From contig NZ_WYDQ01000001.1 in the NCBI RefSeq assembly GCF_024105635.1, forward strand, positions 1,984,001 through 2,048,000: DNA of 64,000 nt. The letters are read 5' to 3'. Source of the DNA: Oceanicola sp. 502str15. GTDB lineage: Bacteria > Pseudomonadota > Alphaproteobacteria > Rhodobacterales > Rhodobacteraceae. This document shows, piece after piece, positions 17,174 through 24,642 of this stretch. The number at the start of each line of letters is the position of its first letter. Position 1 is the first letter of the stretch. The translations under genes and the position numbers were made by a program. The notes beneath the pieces were generated by a model. The model was not told where the DNA came from. It searched no databases and worked only from the letters and a program-made list of their open reading frames with translations.

Positions 17174-18358
17174 ATGACACAGGCTCCCAACGTCTACGAC
17201 GCCGAACCCATCCCCGAGGCCGCGCGGGCCGAGATTGACCGGCTGCTCGCCAGCGGCGACCTGTTCCGCTACACCGCGCCGGAAAACGCGCCCGTCGCCC
17301 TGCTCGAGCAGGAATTTGCCGAGCTGATGGGCTCGAAATATGCGCTGGCCGTCTCCTCCTGCTCTGCCGCGCTGTTCCTGTCGCTGAAGGCACTCGACCT
17401 GCCGCGGGGCGCCAAGGTGCTGATCCCCGCGTTCACCTTCGCCGCCGTCCCCTCCGCCGTGGTTCACGCCGATTGCGAGGCGGTGCTGTGCGAGGTGGGC
17501 AGCAACTACCGCGTCGACATGGAAGATTTCGCCGCCAAGCTGCCGGGCGTCGATGCCGTGCTCATCAGCCACATGCGCGGCCATACCTCGGACATGGATG
17601 CGATCATGGCGCTCGCCGATGCCGCCGGCATTCCGGTGCTGGAAGACGCGGCGCATTCGCTGGGCACGGTCTGGAAGGGCCGCAAGATTGGCACCATCGG
17701 CAAGATCGGCTGTTTCAGCTTCCAGAGCTACAAGCTGGTGAATGCCGGTGAGGGGGGCATCCTGATCACCGATGATGCCGAGCTGGTCGCCCGCGCCGTC
17801 ATCATGAGCGGCGCCTATGAGCACGCCTGGAAGAAGAACATGGGGCTGGAGGCGCATTACCGCACCTGGCAGAACCGCCTGCCGCTCTACAACATGCGGA
17901 TGCAGAACCTTTCGGCCGCCGTCATCCGCCCGCAGCTGCCCGAGGTGGCCCGCCGTGTTCGCGATGGCCGCGCCGGGCATGACCGGGTGGCCGCGGCGCT
18001 GAACCTGAGCGCATGGCTCGACGTGCCCCCGCCGCTGGAGGGCGAGCTGCGGGCGCCGGATTCGATCCAGTTCAACCTTGTCGGCCTGTCCGATGCCGAG
18101 GTGAAGGCCTTTGCCGAGGCGAGCGCGGCGCGGGGCGTGAAGGTGCAGGTCTTCGGGATGAGCGAAGACAATGCGCGGGCGTTCTGGAACTGGCAGTTCC
18201 TCGGGCCGGTGCCCGAGCTGCCGCAGACGCGGGCGATGCTGATGCGGGCCTGCGACGTGCGGCTGCCGGCGCGGCTGACCGATGCGGAGTTGGACTACAT
18301 CTCCGATGCGCTGGTGGGTGCGGCGAGCCAGGTGAAGGGCGCGATCGCGGCCGAGTAG
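17174..18358 (+). CDS. DegT/DnrJ/EryC1-family PLP aminotransferase
   Basis: A 394-residue PLP enzyme of the sugar/amine aminotransferase family. The catalytic lysine lies in FSFQSYKLVNAGEGGIL, preceded by the VLEDAAHSLG block that holds the PLP-contacting Asp. YALAVSSCSAALFL marks the cofactor phosphate region. Family members usually aminate keto-sugars, but there are no sugar genes here. Its place after the gamma-glutamyl cluster suggests it acts on an amine or aldehyde of that route. GAAAGAGGAG gives a strong ribosome binding site. It converges on the LysR gene across a palindromic repeat. Confidence 0.85.
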   Translation: MTQAPNVYDAEPIPEAARAEIDRLLASGDLFRYTAPENAPVALLEQEFAELMGSKYALAVSSCSAALFLSLKALDLPRGAKVLIPAFTFAAVPSAVVHADCEAVLCEVGSNYRVDMEDFAAKLPGVDAVLISHMRGHTSDMDAIMALADAAGIPVLEDAAHSLGTVWKGRKIGTIGKIGCFSFQSYKLVNAGEGGILITDDAELVARAVIMSGAYEHAWKKNMGLEAHYRTWQNRLPLYNMRMQNLSAAVIRPQLPEVARRVRDGRAGHDRVAAALNLSAWLDVPPPLEGELRAPDSIQFNLVGLSDAEVKAFAEASAARGVKVQVFGMSEDNARAFWNWQFLGPVPELPQTRAMLMRACDVRLPARLTDAELDYISDALVGAASQVKGAIAAE

Positions 18359-18369
18359 GGTCGCGCCGC

Positions 18370-18455
18370 CATCCTCGGGCTTGACCCGGGGATCTCCGGT
18401 TTTCGGCCGCGCTTCTTGTTATGCGGGAGATCCTCGGGTCGAGCCCGAGGATGAC
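18370..18455. repeat. Palindromic REP-like element between convergent genes
   Basis: Two inverted arms, about 18370-18397 and 18426-18455, face each other around a 28-nt centre (ATCCTCGGGCTTGACCCGG and its near complement). Each arm is itself a dyad (CCTCGGG-TCGAG-CCCGAGG). Elements with this ATCCTCGGG-TTGA-CCCGAGGAT core recur in many alphaproteobacterial genomes, from memory. Here it can serve as a bidirectional terminator. Confidence 0.75.
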
Positions 18456-18461
18456 GGTGGG

Positions 18462-19427
18462 TTACATCAGCTTAAGCCCGTCCTCGAGCCAGGGCATTCG
18501 CTCGACCGAGGGGGTGACGATCAGTTCGCCGATCAGCGGGCGGAGCTTGGCTGCCATGCGGGCGGGCATTTCGCCCAGCACCCCGGCGCGGGCATTCAGG
18601 GAGATGGTACGCGAAAGCGGCGCGAAGGGCAGCGGCAGGATGTCGGCGCTCTGCTGGAAGCGGTGGGCGCGGGCCAGCGCGAGGGGCGTGAGGATCGTCC
18701 ACCCTGCCCCTTCGGCCACCAGCGCCATGATGGCGTGGTAGCTGTCCAGCTCGAAGCGGTGTGACAGGCGCAGGTTCTGCCGGGCCAGATGGTCGGCGAT
18801 GGTGCGGCCCATCAGGTGGCGCTGGGTATATTGGATCAGCGGGAGCTTCTGGAGCTGCGCGGCCACATCGCCGCCCGGGTCGACCGCGCCGGGCGGGGCG
18901 GCCACGACGAAGGGCTCGGACATCAGCGGGTGCACCTCCATCCAGCCTGCCGCGGCACCGATGTCGGCGGCGACGATCACGTCGAGCGCGCGCATGTCGA
19001 GCAGGTCGAAGAGGCGGTGGGAGGCGCCGGTTTCGAGCAGGAACTGGCAGCTCTGCAGCTCGCCGGCCATGGAGCGGAGCAGGCGGGGCGTCACGTCGGC
19101 GTCGAAATCCTCGATCATGCCGAGGCGCAGCGAGGTGAGCGCGGCCATGTCGCCGCCGGCGATCTCGGCCCGCGCCGCCGCCGCCTCGTTGAGGATGTTC
19201 TGTGCCCGCCGCTTGAGCGCCTCCCCTGCCGGGGTCAGCGAGACCGGGCGGGTGGAGCGGTCCATGATCGGGGTGCCCAGCGCGGCCTCCAGCGAGGTGA
19301 GCTGCTGGCTGACCGCAGAGGCCGAGGCCCCGAGCCGCCGCGCCGCCGCGGATACGGCCCCCTCCTCGGCGGTGGCGAGAAAGACCTCGACCTGCCAGAG
19401 GGTGATGCGGCCTGTCTTGTCGGGCAT
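18462..19427 (-). CDS. LysR-family transcriptional regulator
   Basis: A 321-residue regulator with an N-terminal winged helix (residues about 8-67: LWQVEVFLATAEEGAVSAAARRLGASASAVSQQLTSLE, cut here into its two recognisable halves). A linker and a periplasmic-binding-like effector domain ending near residue 300 follow. It diverges from the class III aminotransferase with 270 nt between the starts, the usual arrangement for a LysR protein and its target. Candidate sites with CTGAAA are noted at 17115-17159 and 19613. The inducer is probably an amine or a pathway intermediate, by context only. Confidence 0.9.
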   Translation of the reverse strand: MPDKTGRITLWQVEVFLATAEEGAVSAAARRLGASASAVSQQLTSLEAALGTPIMDRSTRPVSLTPAGEALKRRAQNILNEAAAARAEIAGGDMAALTSLRLGMIEDFDADVTPRLLRSMAGELQSCQFLLETGASHRLFDLLDMRALDVIVAADIGAAAGWMEVHPLMSEPFVVAAPPGAVDPGGDVAAQLQKLPLIQYTQRHLMGRTIADHLARQNLRLSHRFELDSYHAIMALVAEGAGWTILTPLALARAHRFQQSADILPLPFAPLSRTISLNARAGVLGEMPARMAAKLRPLIGELIVTPSVERMPWLEDGLKLM

Positions 19428-19612
19428 GGGCGGGCTCCTTGAATGGGGCGCACGCTATGGCCATTGCCGCGCGAGGGCAACTGAGTCAGGCTCTGCGGCG
19501 AGGAGGAGAAAGCCCGAGGTTCGCCGCCCATGCCCTTGCGCAGAGCGGTCGAGTCGTGCCAGCACGTGACATCCGGAGGAGGCGCGCTTTCTGGCCGCTC
19601 GGCTTGACGAAG

Positions 19613-19624
19613 CTGAAAGCTTTC
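19613..19624. promoter_or_regulatory. CTGAAAGCTTTC dyad in the LysR/aminotransferase divergent region
   Basis: The palindrome GAAAGCTTTC (19615-19624), preceded by CT, repeats the half-site seen before the DegT-type gene. It lies about 75 nt upstream of the aminotransferase ATG and 185 nt from the LysR start. The rest of the 270-nt divergent region shows no other clear element. Confidence 0.4.
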
Positions 19625-19697
19625 TGTCCGATCATGTCATCTATTTCGACGCGGCCCTGCCCCCGATGGCGGCCCGTCATCCGCCTGAGGAGGCACC

Positions 19698-21059
19698 ATG
19701 AACACACCGCAAAGCTGGGAGGCCCGCGCCGAGGCCGCCACCCTCTATGGCTTCACCGATCTGCCCACCATCCACAAGCGCGGCACCGTGGTGCTGACCC
19801 ATGGCGAAGGCCCCTATGTGGTGGATGTGAACGGGCGGCGCTACCTCGATGCGAACTCCGGGCTCTGGAACATGGTGGCCGGGTTCGACCACCCCGGGCT
19901 GACCGAGGCGGCGCAGGCGGCCTATGCGAAGTTTCCGGGCTATCACGCCTTTTTCGGCCGGATGAGCGACCAGACGGTGATGCTCTCGGAGAAGCTGGTG
20001 GAGGTGTCGCCGTTCGACCGGGGGCGGGTGTTCTACACCAACTCGGGGAGCGAGGCGAATGACACGATGGTCAAGATGCTCTGGTTCCTGGCCGGGGCCG
20101 AGGGCCAGCCCGAGAAGCGCAAGATCCTGACCCGCAAGGGCGCCTATCACGGGGTGACGGCGGTGAGCGCCTCGATGACGGGCAAGCCCTACAACGAGGT
20201 CTTCGGGCTGCCCCTGCCCGGGTTCATCCACCTGACCTGCCCGCACTACTGGCGCGAGGCGCGGCCCGGCGAGAGCGAGGAGGATTTTTCGCAGCGGCTG
20301 GCGCAGGAGCTGGAAGAGGTGATCCAGGCCGAGGGGGCCGAGACCATCGCCGGCTTCTTTGCCGAGCCGGTGCTGGGCGCGGGCGGGGTCATTCCGGCGC
20401 CCGAGGGGTATTTTCAGGCGGTGCAGCGGGTGCTGCGGACCTACGGCATTCCGTTGATCTCGGATGAGGTGATCTGCGGGTTCGGGCGGACCGGCGAGGT
20501 GTGGGGCTGCGACAGCTACGGCTTCGTGCCCGATGCGATCATCTCGTCGAAATGCCTGACGGCGGGCTTCTTTCCGATGGGCGCGGTGATCCTCGGCCCC
20601 GACCTGGCGGACCGGGTGCAGGCGGCAAGCGAGGCGATCGAGGAGTTTCCGCACGGGTTCACGGCGAGCGGACATCCGGTGGGCTGCGCGATTGCGCTGA
20701 AGGCAATCGACGTGATCCTGAACGAGGGGCTGATCGAGCGGGTGCGCGAGCTGACGCCGCTGTTCGAGGAAGGCATGGCGCGGATCGGAGAGAACGCGAA
20801 CATCGGCGAGGTGCGCGGGCGCGGGCTGATGGGGGCGCTGGAGGCGGTGGCCGACAAGGCGACCAAGCGGCCGTTCGACGGCGCGCTTTCGGTGAGCGAG
20901 CGGATCGCGAATGCCTGCACCGACGAGGGGCTGATCTGCCGGCCGCTGGGGCAGAGCATTGTGCTGTGCCCGCCGTTCATCATGACCGAGGGGCAGATGG
21001 CGGAGATGTTCGAGAAGCTGGAAGGCGCGCTTGGCAAGGTGTTTGCCGAGGTGGCCTGA
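19698..21059 (+). CDS. Class III omega-aminotransferase (putrescine/amine:pyruvate type)
   Basis: A 453-residue PLP-dependent fold-type I aminotransferase. It has the N-terminal block GEGPYVVDVNGRRYLDANSGLWN, YTNSGSEANDTMVKM for cofactor phosphate and ISDEVICGFGRTG with the conserved Asp. The Schiff-base lysine is in SSKCLTAGFFPMGAV. These features match SpuC-like amine:pyruvate transaminases. It would convert an amine directly to an aldehyde, a second route beside the gamma-glutamyl one. GAGGAGG precedes the ATG. A strong hairpin follows its stop at 21137. Confidence 0.92.
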   Translation: MNTPQSWEARAEAATLYGFTDLPTIHKRGTVVLTHGEGPYVVDVNGRRYLDANSGLWNMVAGFDHPGLTEAAQAAYAKFPGYHAFFGRMSDQTVMLSEKLVEVSPFDRGRVFYTNSGSEANDTMVKMLWFLAGAEGQPEKRKILTRKGAYHGVTAVSASMTGKPYNEVFGLPLPGFIHLTCPHYWREARPGESEEDFSQRLAQELEEVIQAEGAETIAGFFAEPVLGAGGVIPAPEGYFQAVQRVLRTYGIPLISDEVICGFGRTGEVWGCDSYGFVPDAIISSKCLTAGFFPMGAVILGPDLADRVQAASEAIEEFPHGFTASGHPVGCAIALKAIDVILNEGLIERVRELTPLFEEGMARIGENANIGEVRGRGLMGALEAVADKATKRPFDGALSVSERIANACTDEGLICRPLGQSIVLCPPFIMTEGQMAEMFEKLEGALGKVFAEVA

Positions 21060-21404
21060 CGCGGCGGGTTGCGTTGGGGGGGCAGCCTCCTACGCTTCAC
21101 CGGTCAGGGGGCGTGCGGGGGGGCTCGCACCGTTGAGTGGGGGGCCAGCCCCCCACACCCCCCGGAGATACTTGCAGCAAGAAAATGGGCGGGTTGGTCG
21201 GTGCCTTGGGGGCGGCGCGTTAACCTTGATTTTTGGTTAATCGGTGCGGGCGCGGCCCGGGCTGTTCGGAGGACGGGTGGACTTTGGCCGCGATCGTCGC
21301 GGCGCAGGTTGCGCGGAGTGCTCCTGTGCGGGAGGCATGGCGCGTTTCGGAGCGGCCGTTTTGCCGGGCGATCGGGCGGGTGCGCCCGATCGGTGGGCTT
21401 GCGG
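21060..21404. other. Intergenic stretch with two hairpins
   Basis: 345 nt without a gene between the aminotransferase and phaR. GTGGGGGG-CCAG-CCCCCCAC at 21137-21156 forms a perfect 8-bp stem and probably ends the aminotransferase transcript. It is followed by a CCCCCCGGAGATACTTGCAG segment that resembles a 3'-flanking repeat common in Rhodobacteraceae, from memory. CGATCGGGCG-GGTG-CGCCCGATCG at 21369-21392 lies just beyond the phaR stop and probably ends that transcript. Nothing else is evident. Confidence 0.55.
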
Positions 21405-21986
21405 TTACTTGCCCAGCTTGGAGAGCTGTTCCTGCAGCGCGGCGAGCTGGCTCTTGATCTCGTCGAGATCCTGGCCGCCCTTGGCCGCCTGGGGCTGCGA
21501 GGCGGGGGCGCTGTCGTCGGGGGCCGGGCCGGAGGTGCCGAAGCCGCTGGGCATGCCGCCGGTCATGGCCTTGAGGAAGGCCTCCTGCTGGGCGCGCATG
21601 GCATCGAACCCGGGCATCGAGGCCATCGGGTTGATCTTGGTCATGTTCTCCATGATCGTGCTCTGCCCGTTCTGCAGCATCTCGAAGGAGGCGGCGAGGA
21701 ACTGGGGCACCACGGATTGCGCCTGGCTGGCGTAGCTGCGCACGAGGTCGGTCAGCACGCCGGTGGGCAGCACGTTGTCGCCCTTGCTCTCGTGCTCGGC
21801 AATGATCTGGAGGAGATACTGGCGGGTCAGGTCATCGCCCGACTTGAGGTCGACGATCTGCACTTCGCGCCCGTCACGGATGAAGTTGGAGATATCTTCC
21901 AGCGTCACGTAATCGGAGGTTTCGGTGTTGTAGAGCCGCCGGCTTGCGTAGCGCTTGATCAGAAGCGGCGCCTTATCGTCCGACAT
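21405..21986 (-). CDS. phaR: Polyhydroxyalkanoate synthesis repressor PhaR
   Basis: A 193-residue DNA- and PHA-binding repressor that switches phasin expression according to granule formation. The N-terminal PHB accumulation domain is clear: LIKRYASRRLYNTETSDYVT, then VQIVDLKSGDDLTRQYLLQI. The second domain includes LPTGVLTDLVRSYASQ. The C-terminus ends in a heptad-like helix (LDEIKSQLAALQEQLSKLG). The start at 21986 follows GGGGAGAA; the longer frame extends into a terminator. It reads in the same direction as phaP, which it follows, with a terminator between. Two GTGCAGC sequences upstream (about 22009 and 22028) may allow autoregulation. Confidence 0.95.
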   Translation of the reverse strand: MSDDKAPLLIKRYASRRLYNTETSDYVTLEDISNFIRDGREVQIVDLKSGDDLTRQYLLQIIAEHESKGDNVLPTGVLTDLVRSYASQAQSVVPQFLAASFEMLQNGQSTIMENMTKINPMASMPGFDAMRAQQEAFLKAMTGGMPSGFGTSGPAPDDSAPASQPQAAKGGQDLDEIKSQLAALQEQLSKLGK

Positions 21987-22080
21987 GCAAGTTCTCCCCA
22001 TATTGCGGTGCAGCGAAGGTGAGCGTAGTGCAGCATTTCTGAAAATGAAAGCGTTTAGAAGCCACGGGCCGGAAACGAAA

Positions 22081-22106
22081 ATGGGCGGACCAGGGGGTCC
22101 GCCCAT
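22081..22106 (-). terminator. phaP terminator
   Basis: On the minus strand ATGGGCGGAC pairs perfectly with GTCCGCCCAT (10 bp, 6-base loop), followed by TTTTCGTTTC at lower coordinates. A second stem, CGCGTCCT with AGGACGCG (22112-22139), lies between it and the phaP stop. Confidence 0.8.
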
Positions 22107-22154
22107 ATGATCGCGTCCTTTGGGAGGAAGGAGGACGCGTAGCTTGTGCCGGCC

Positions 22155-22604
22155 TTACTTGGCGGCAGCGGCTTTCTTGGCAGCCGTGGTCACGTCGGAG
22201 GTGGCTTTCTTGACGGCGGCGGTGGCTTCTTCGGAGAAGTCCTTGCCGGCGGCCAGCATCAGCTCGACGGTTTCCATCTGCACCTTCTTCGCAACTTCGG
22301 CGAAGGCGGCCATGTTCTCGGCGGTCATCTCGGCCTGGGCCGAAGCGAACTCGGTCATGGCTTTGGTGTAATCGGTGGGCTCGTCCTTCACCTTGGTCAG
22401 CGCGGTGGCTTTGGCGAGGGTTTCCTTGGTCCACTTCGAGGAGATCTCGGTGGAGATGGAAGCGGCTTCGAGCGCAACGGACGAAAGCTTTTCGCCCAGG
22501 GCAGCGGAAGATTTGAAAGCGTCCTGCATGGCAGTGGCGTCCACGGGGAAAGCGGACATCATGTCTTGCATCATCTTGGTCATGTCGTTGGTGGCTTTGG
22601 CCAT
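22155..22604 (-). CDS. phaP: Phasin PhaP
   Basis: A 149-residue amphipathic helical protein that coats PHA granules. It begins MAKATNDMTKMMQDMMSAF and continues with Ala/Lys/Glu-rich helices (MTEFASAQAEMTAENMAAFAEVAKK, broken here into recognisable pieces such as AEMTAENMAAF). It ends with an Ala/Lys tail typical of alphaproteobacterial phasins. There is no signal peptide. AAAGGAGA precedes the ATG at 22604. It is driven by a promoter whose spacer holds a perfect PhaR-type inverted repeat. Repression in the absence of PHA and relief when PhaR binds granules is the known logic of this pair. Confidence 0.92.
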   Translation of the reverse strand: MAKATNDMTKMMQDMMSAFPVDATAMQDAFKSSAALGEKLSSVALEAASISTEISSKWTKETLAKATALTKVKDEPTDYTKAMTEFASAQAEMTAENMAAFAEVAKKVQMETVELMLAAGKDFSEEATAAVKKATSDVTTAAKKAAAAK

Positions 22605-22663
22605 TGGTCTAGTCTCCTTTAGTGCGGCGGGCACCGTTCGAGGGGTTTGCGTCTTCGAGGAGA

Positions 22664-22713
22664 TAGATACATGCTGCAGTGCAGAATTTCAAGAGTTTTT
22701 CTGCACTGCAGCA
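22664..22713 (-). promoter_or_regulatory. phaP promoter with PhaR operator
   Basis: Read on the minus strand: -35 TTGAAA (22692-22687), a 17-nt spacer, then -10 TATCTA (22669-22664). Arms TGCTGCAGTGCAGAA (22672-22686) and TTCTGCACTGCAGCA (22699-22713) are perfect 15-bp inverted repeats. The first fills the spacer and the second lies just upstream of -35. TGC/GCA-rich dyads are the known target type of PhaR in Paracoccus and Rhodobacter. This is a textbook repression layout. Confidence 0.8.
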
Positions 22714-22738
22714 AAAATAAACTTTAACGGGAAATCAG

Positions 22739-24526
22739 CTACTTGATCTCAACCACATAGGTTCCCGGCGCCTTGGCCAGCGAGGGGTGGGTGGAATCGC
22801 CCGGCTGACGGGCGGGCACCTTCTTGCCCGAGCGCGGGCGCAGCCACTCTTCCCACCGGGGCCACCACGAGCCTTCGTTGAAGGTGGCCGCCTCCTGCCA
22901 GGCCTCGGGCGCGGCCTGCATGTCTTCGTTGGTGTAGTGGCCATACTTCTTTTTCGACGGCGGATTGACGATGCCGGCGATGTGGCCGCTCTCGGAGAGG
23001 ATGAAGGTCTTGTCGGCGGAGCCCATCTGCTGCACGCCGCGATAGCTCGATTTCCACGCCGCGATGTGATCGGTCTCGCAGGCGATGGCGCAGACCGGCA
23101 CCTCGACATCGGCCAGCGCGAGGCGGGTGCCGCAGAGCTCGATCTCGCCGCGGGCAAGCTCGTCGTTCTGGCACAGGTGGCGCAGATACTCGACCGACAT
23201 CCTCGCGGGCAGGTTGGTGCTGTCGCCGTTCCAGAACAGAAGGTCGAAGGCGGGCGGGGACTCGCCCATCATGTAGCTGCGGATCGCCGGGCGGTAGATG
23301 AGATCGTTGGAGCGCAGGAAGGAGAAGGTGCGCGACATGTAGAAGCTGTCGAGATAGCCCTTCTCGGTCACCTCGGCCTCGATGCCGTCGACGAAGTCAT
23401 CGGTCAGGAACACGCCGACCTCGCCGCGATCGGAAAAGTCGGTGAGGGTGGTGAAGAAGGTGGCGCTCTTCACGCTCTTGTCGCCGCGCTGCTTGAGCAG
23501 GGAGAGGGTGAGCGCGAGGGTGGTGCCGGCGATGCAGTAGCCGATCACGTTGACCTTTTTCTCGCCGGTGATCTCCTTCACCTGTTCGAGCGCGGTCAGG
23601 TAGCCCTCTTCGATGTAGTCTTCCATTCCGACATCGGCATAGCCCGCATCGGGGTTGACCCAGCTGACCACGAAGAGCGTGTAGCCCTGCTCGGTGATCC
23701 ACTTGATGAGCGAGTTCTGCGGCTTCAGGTCGAGGATGTAGAACTTGTTGATCCAGGGCGGGAAGATGATGAGCGGGGTCTTGTACTGCTCGTCGGTGGC
23801 GGGCGCATATTGAATCAGTTCGAACATCCGGTTTCGATAGACCACCTCGCCCTCGGTGGTGCCGATGTTGCCGCCCACCTGGAAGGCCTTCTTGTCGGCG
23901 AGGTTCACCACGAAATCGCCCTGGTGATCCTCGAGATCCTTCACCAGGTTCTCCAGCCCGTCGACAAGGCTCTGCCCGTCGGTTTCCACCGCGCGCTCCA
24001 GCGCCTCGGGGTTGGTGGCCAGAAAGTTGGTTGGCGCCATCAGGTCGACGATCTGCTTGGAGAAGTATTCCAGCCGCTTCTTGTCGTCGGGCTCCATCCC
24101 CTCGAGGCCCTGCACGGCGTTGCCGATGGCCTGGGAGGAGAAGAGATACTGCTGCTTGATGTAGTTGAAGTAGGGATTGCTCTGCCAGAGGGGCGAGGAA
24201 AAGCGCGGATCGGTGCCGGATTCGTCGGCCGGGGGCTGTAACTTGCCGTGGGCCAGTTGCTGCTGGCTGTCGATGTAGTGCTTGAGCGTCTTGCCCCAGT
24301 AGCTCACCTGCTGCTCGAAAATCTTGGAGGGATTCGACATCATTTCCTGCCAGTAGGCACTTGCCGCCTTGGCATAGAGTTCGGGCGAAGGGCCTTGCAG
24401 GGAAGGGGCAACCTGACGCTGGTGGCTCAAGGCGGAGACGAGACGTTGCGAAAGTGCCTCAATCTGCGCCAGGTTCTCTTCGAGCTTGGAGGGATCAACA
24501 GGCGTGTCGGTATCGTCAGTTGTCAT
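22739..24526 (-). CDS. phaC: Class I polyhydroxyalkanoate synthase PhaC
   Basis: A 595-residue polymerase that joins (R)-3-hydroxyacyl-CoA units into PHA. The lipase-like box is GYCIAGT with nucleophile Cys331. The partner Asp lies in CAIACETDHIAAW and the His in SESGHIAGIVNPP. The N-terminal 200 residues are the poly-beta-hydroxybutyrate polymerase domain (WQSNPYFNYIKQQYLFSSQA). I prefer the ATG at 24526 over that at 24535, because the AGGGGGGA ribosome binding site touches the first but is about 9 nt from the second. It diverges from phaZ and ends 26 nt from the phaP operator. Confidence 0.96.
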   Translation of the reverse strand: MTTDDTDTPVDPSKLEENLAQIEALSQRLVSALSHQRQVAPSLQGPSPELYAKAASAYWQEMMSNPSKIFEQQVSYWGKTLKHYIDSQQQLAHGKLQPPADESGTDPRFSSPLWQSNPYFNYIKQQYLFSSQAIGNAVQGLEGMEPDDKKRLEYFSKQIVDLMAPTNFLATNPEALERAVETDGQSLVDGLENLVKDLEDHQGDFVVNLADKKAFQVGGNIGTTEGEVVYRNRMFELIQYAPATDEQYKTPLIIFPPWINKFYILDLKPQNSLIKWITEQGYTLFVVSWVNPDAGYADVGMEDYIEEGYLTALEQVKEITGEKKVNVIGYCIAGTTLALTLSLLKQRGDKSVKSATFFTTLTDFSDRGEVGVFLTDDFVDGIEAEVTEKGYLDSFYMSRTFSFLRSNDLIYRPAIRSYMMGESPPAFDLLFWNGDSTNLPARMSVEYLRHLCQNDELARGEIELCGTRLALADVEVPVCAIACETDHIAAWKSSYRGVQQMGSADKTFILSESGHIAGIVNPPSKKKYGHYTNEDMQAAPEAWQEAATFNEGSWWPRWEEWLRPRSGKKVPARQPGDSTHPSLAKAPGTYVVEIK

Positions 24527-24595
24527 GGTAAGCATTCCCCCCTAACTTCTTCTTAAAAGGTAGCGCCGCAAGCTTGGGAGGGGCAAGCGGCATAT

Positions 24596-24626
24596 TGCCC
24601 TGAGGGCATCTGAGTGCCTGAAGGCA
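24596..24626. promoter_or_regulatory. Tandem TGCC palindromes between phaC and phaZ
   Basis: TGCCC-TGA-GGGCA (24596-24608) and TGCCT-GA-AGGCA (24615-24626) lie 19 nt apart in the divergent promoter region, just before the phaZ ribosome binding site. They do not match the phaP operator. They may bind a different regulator or shape the phaZ leader. Confidence 0.35.
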
Positions 24627-24642
24627 TGGAAAGGCGCGAATA

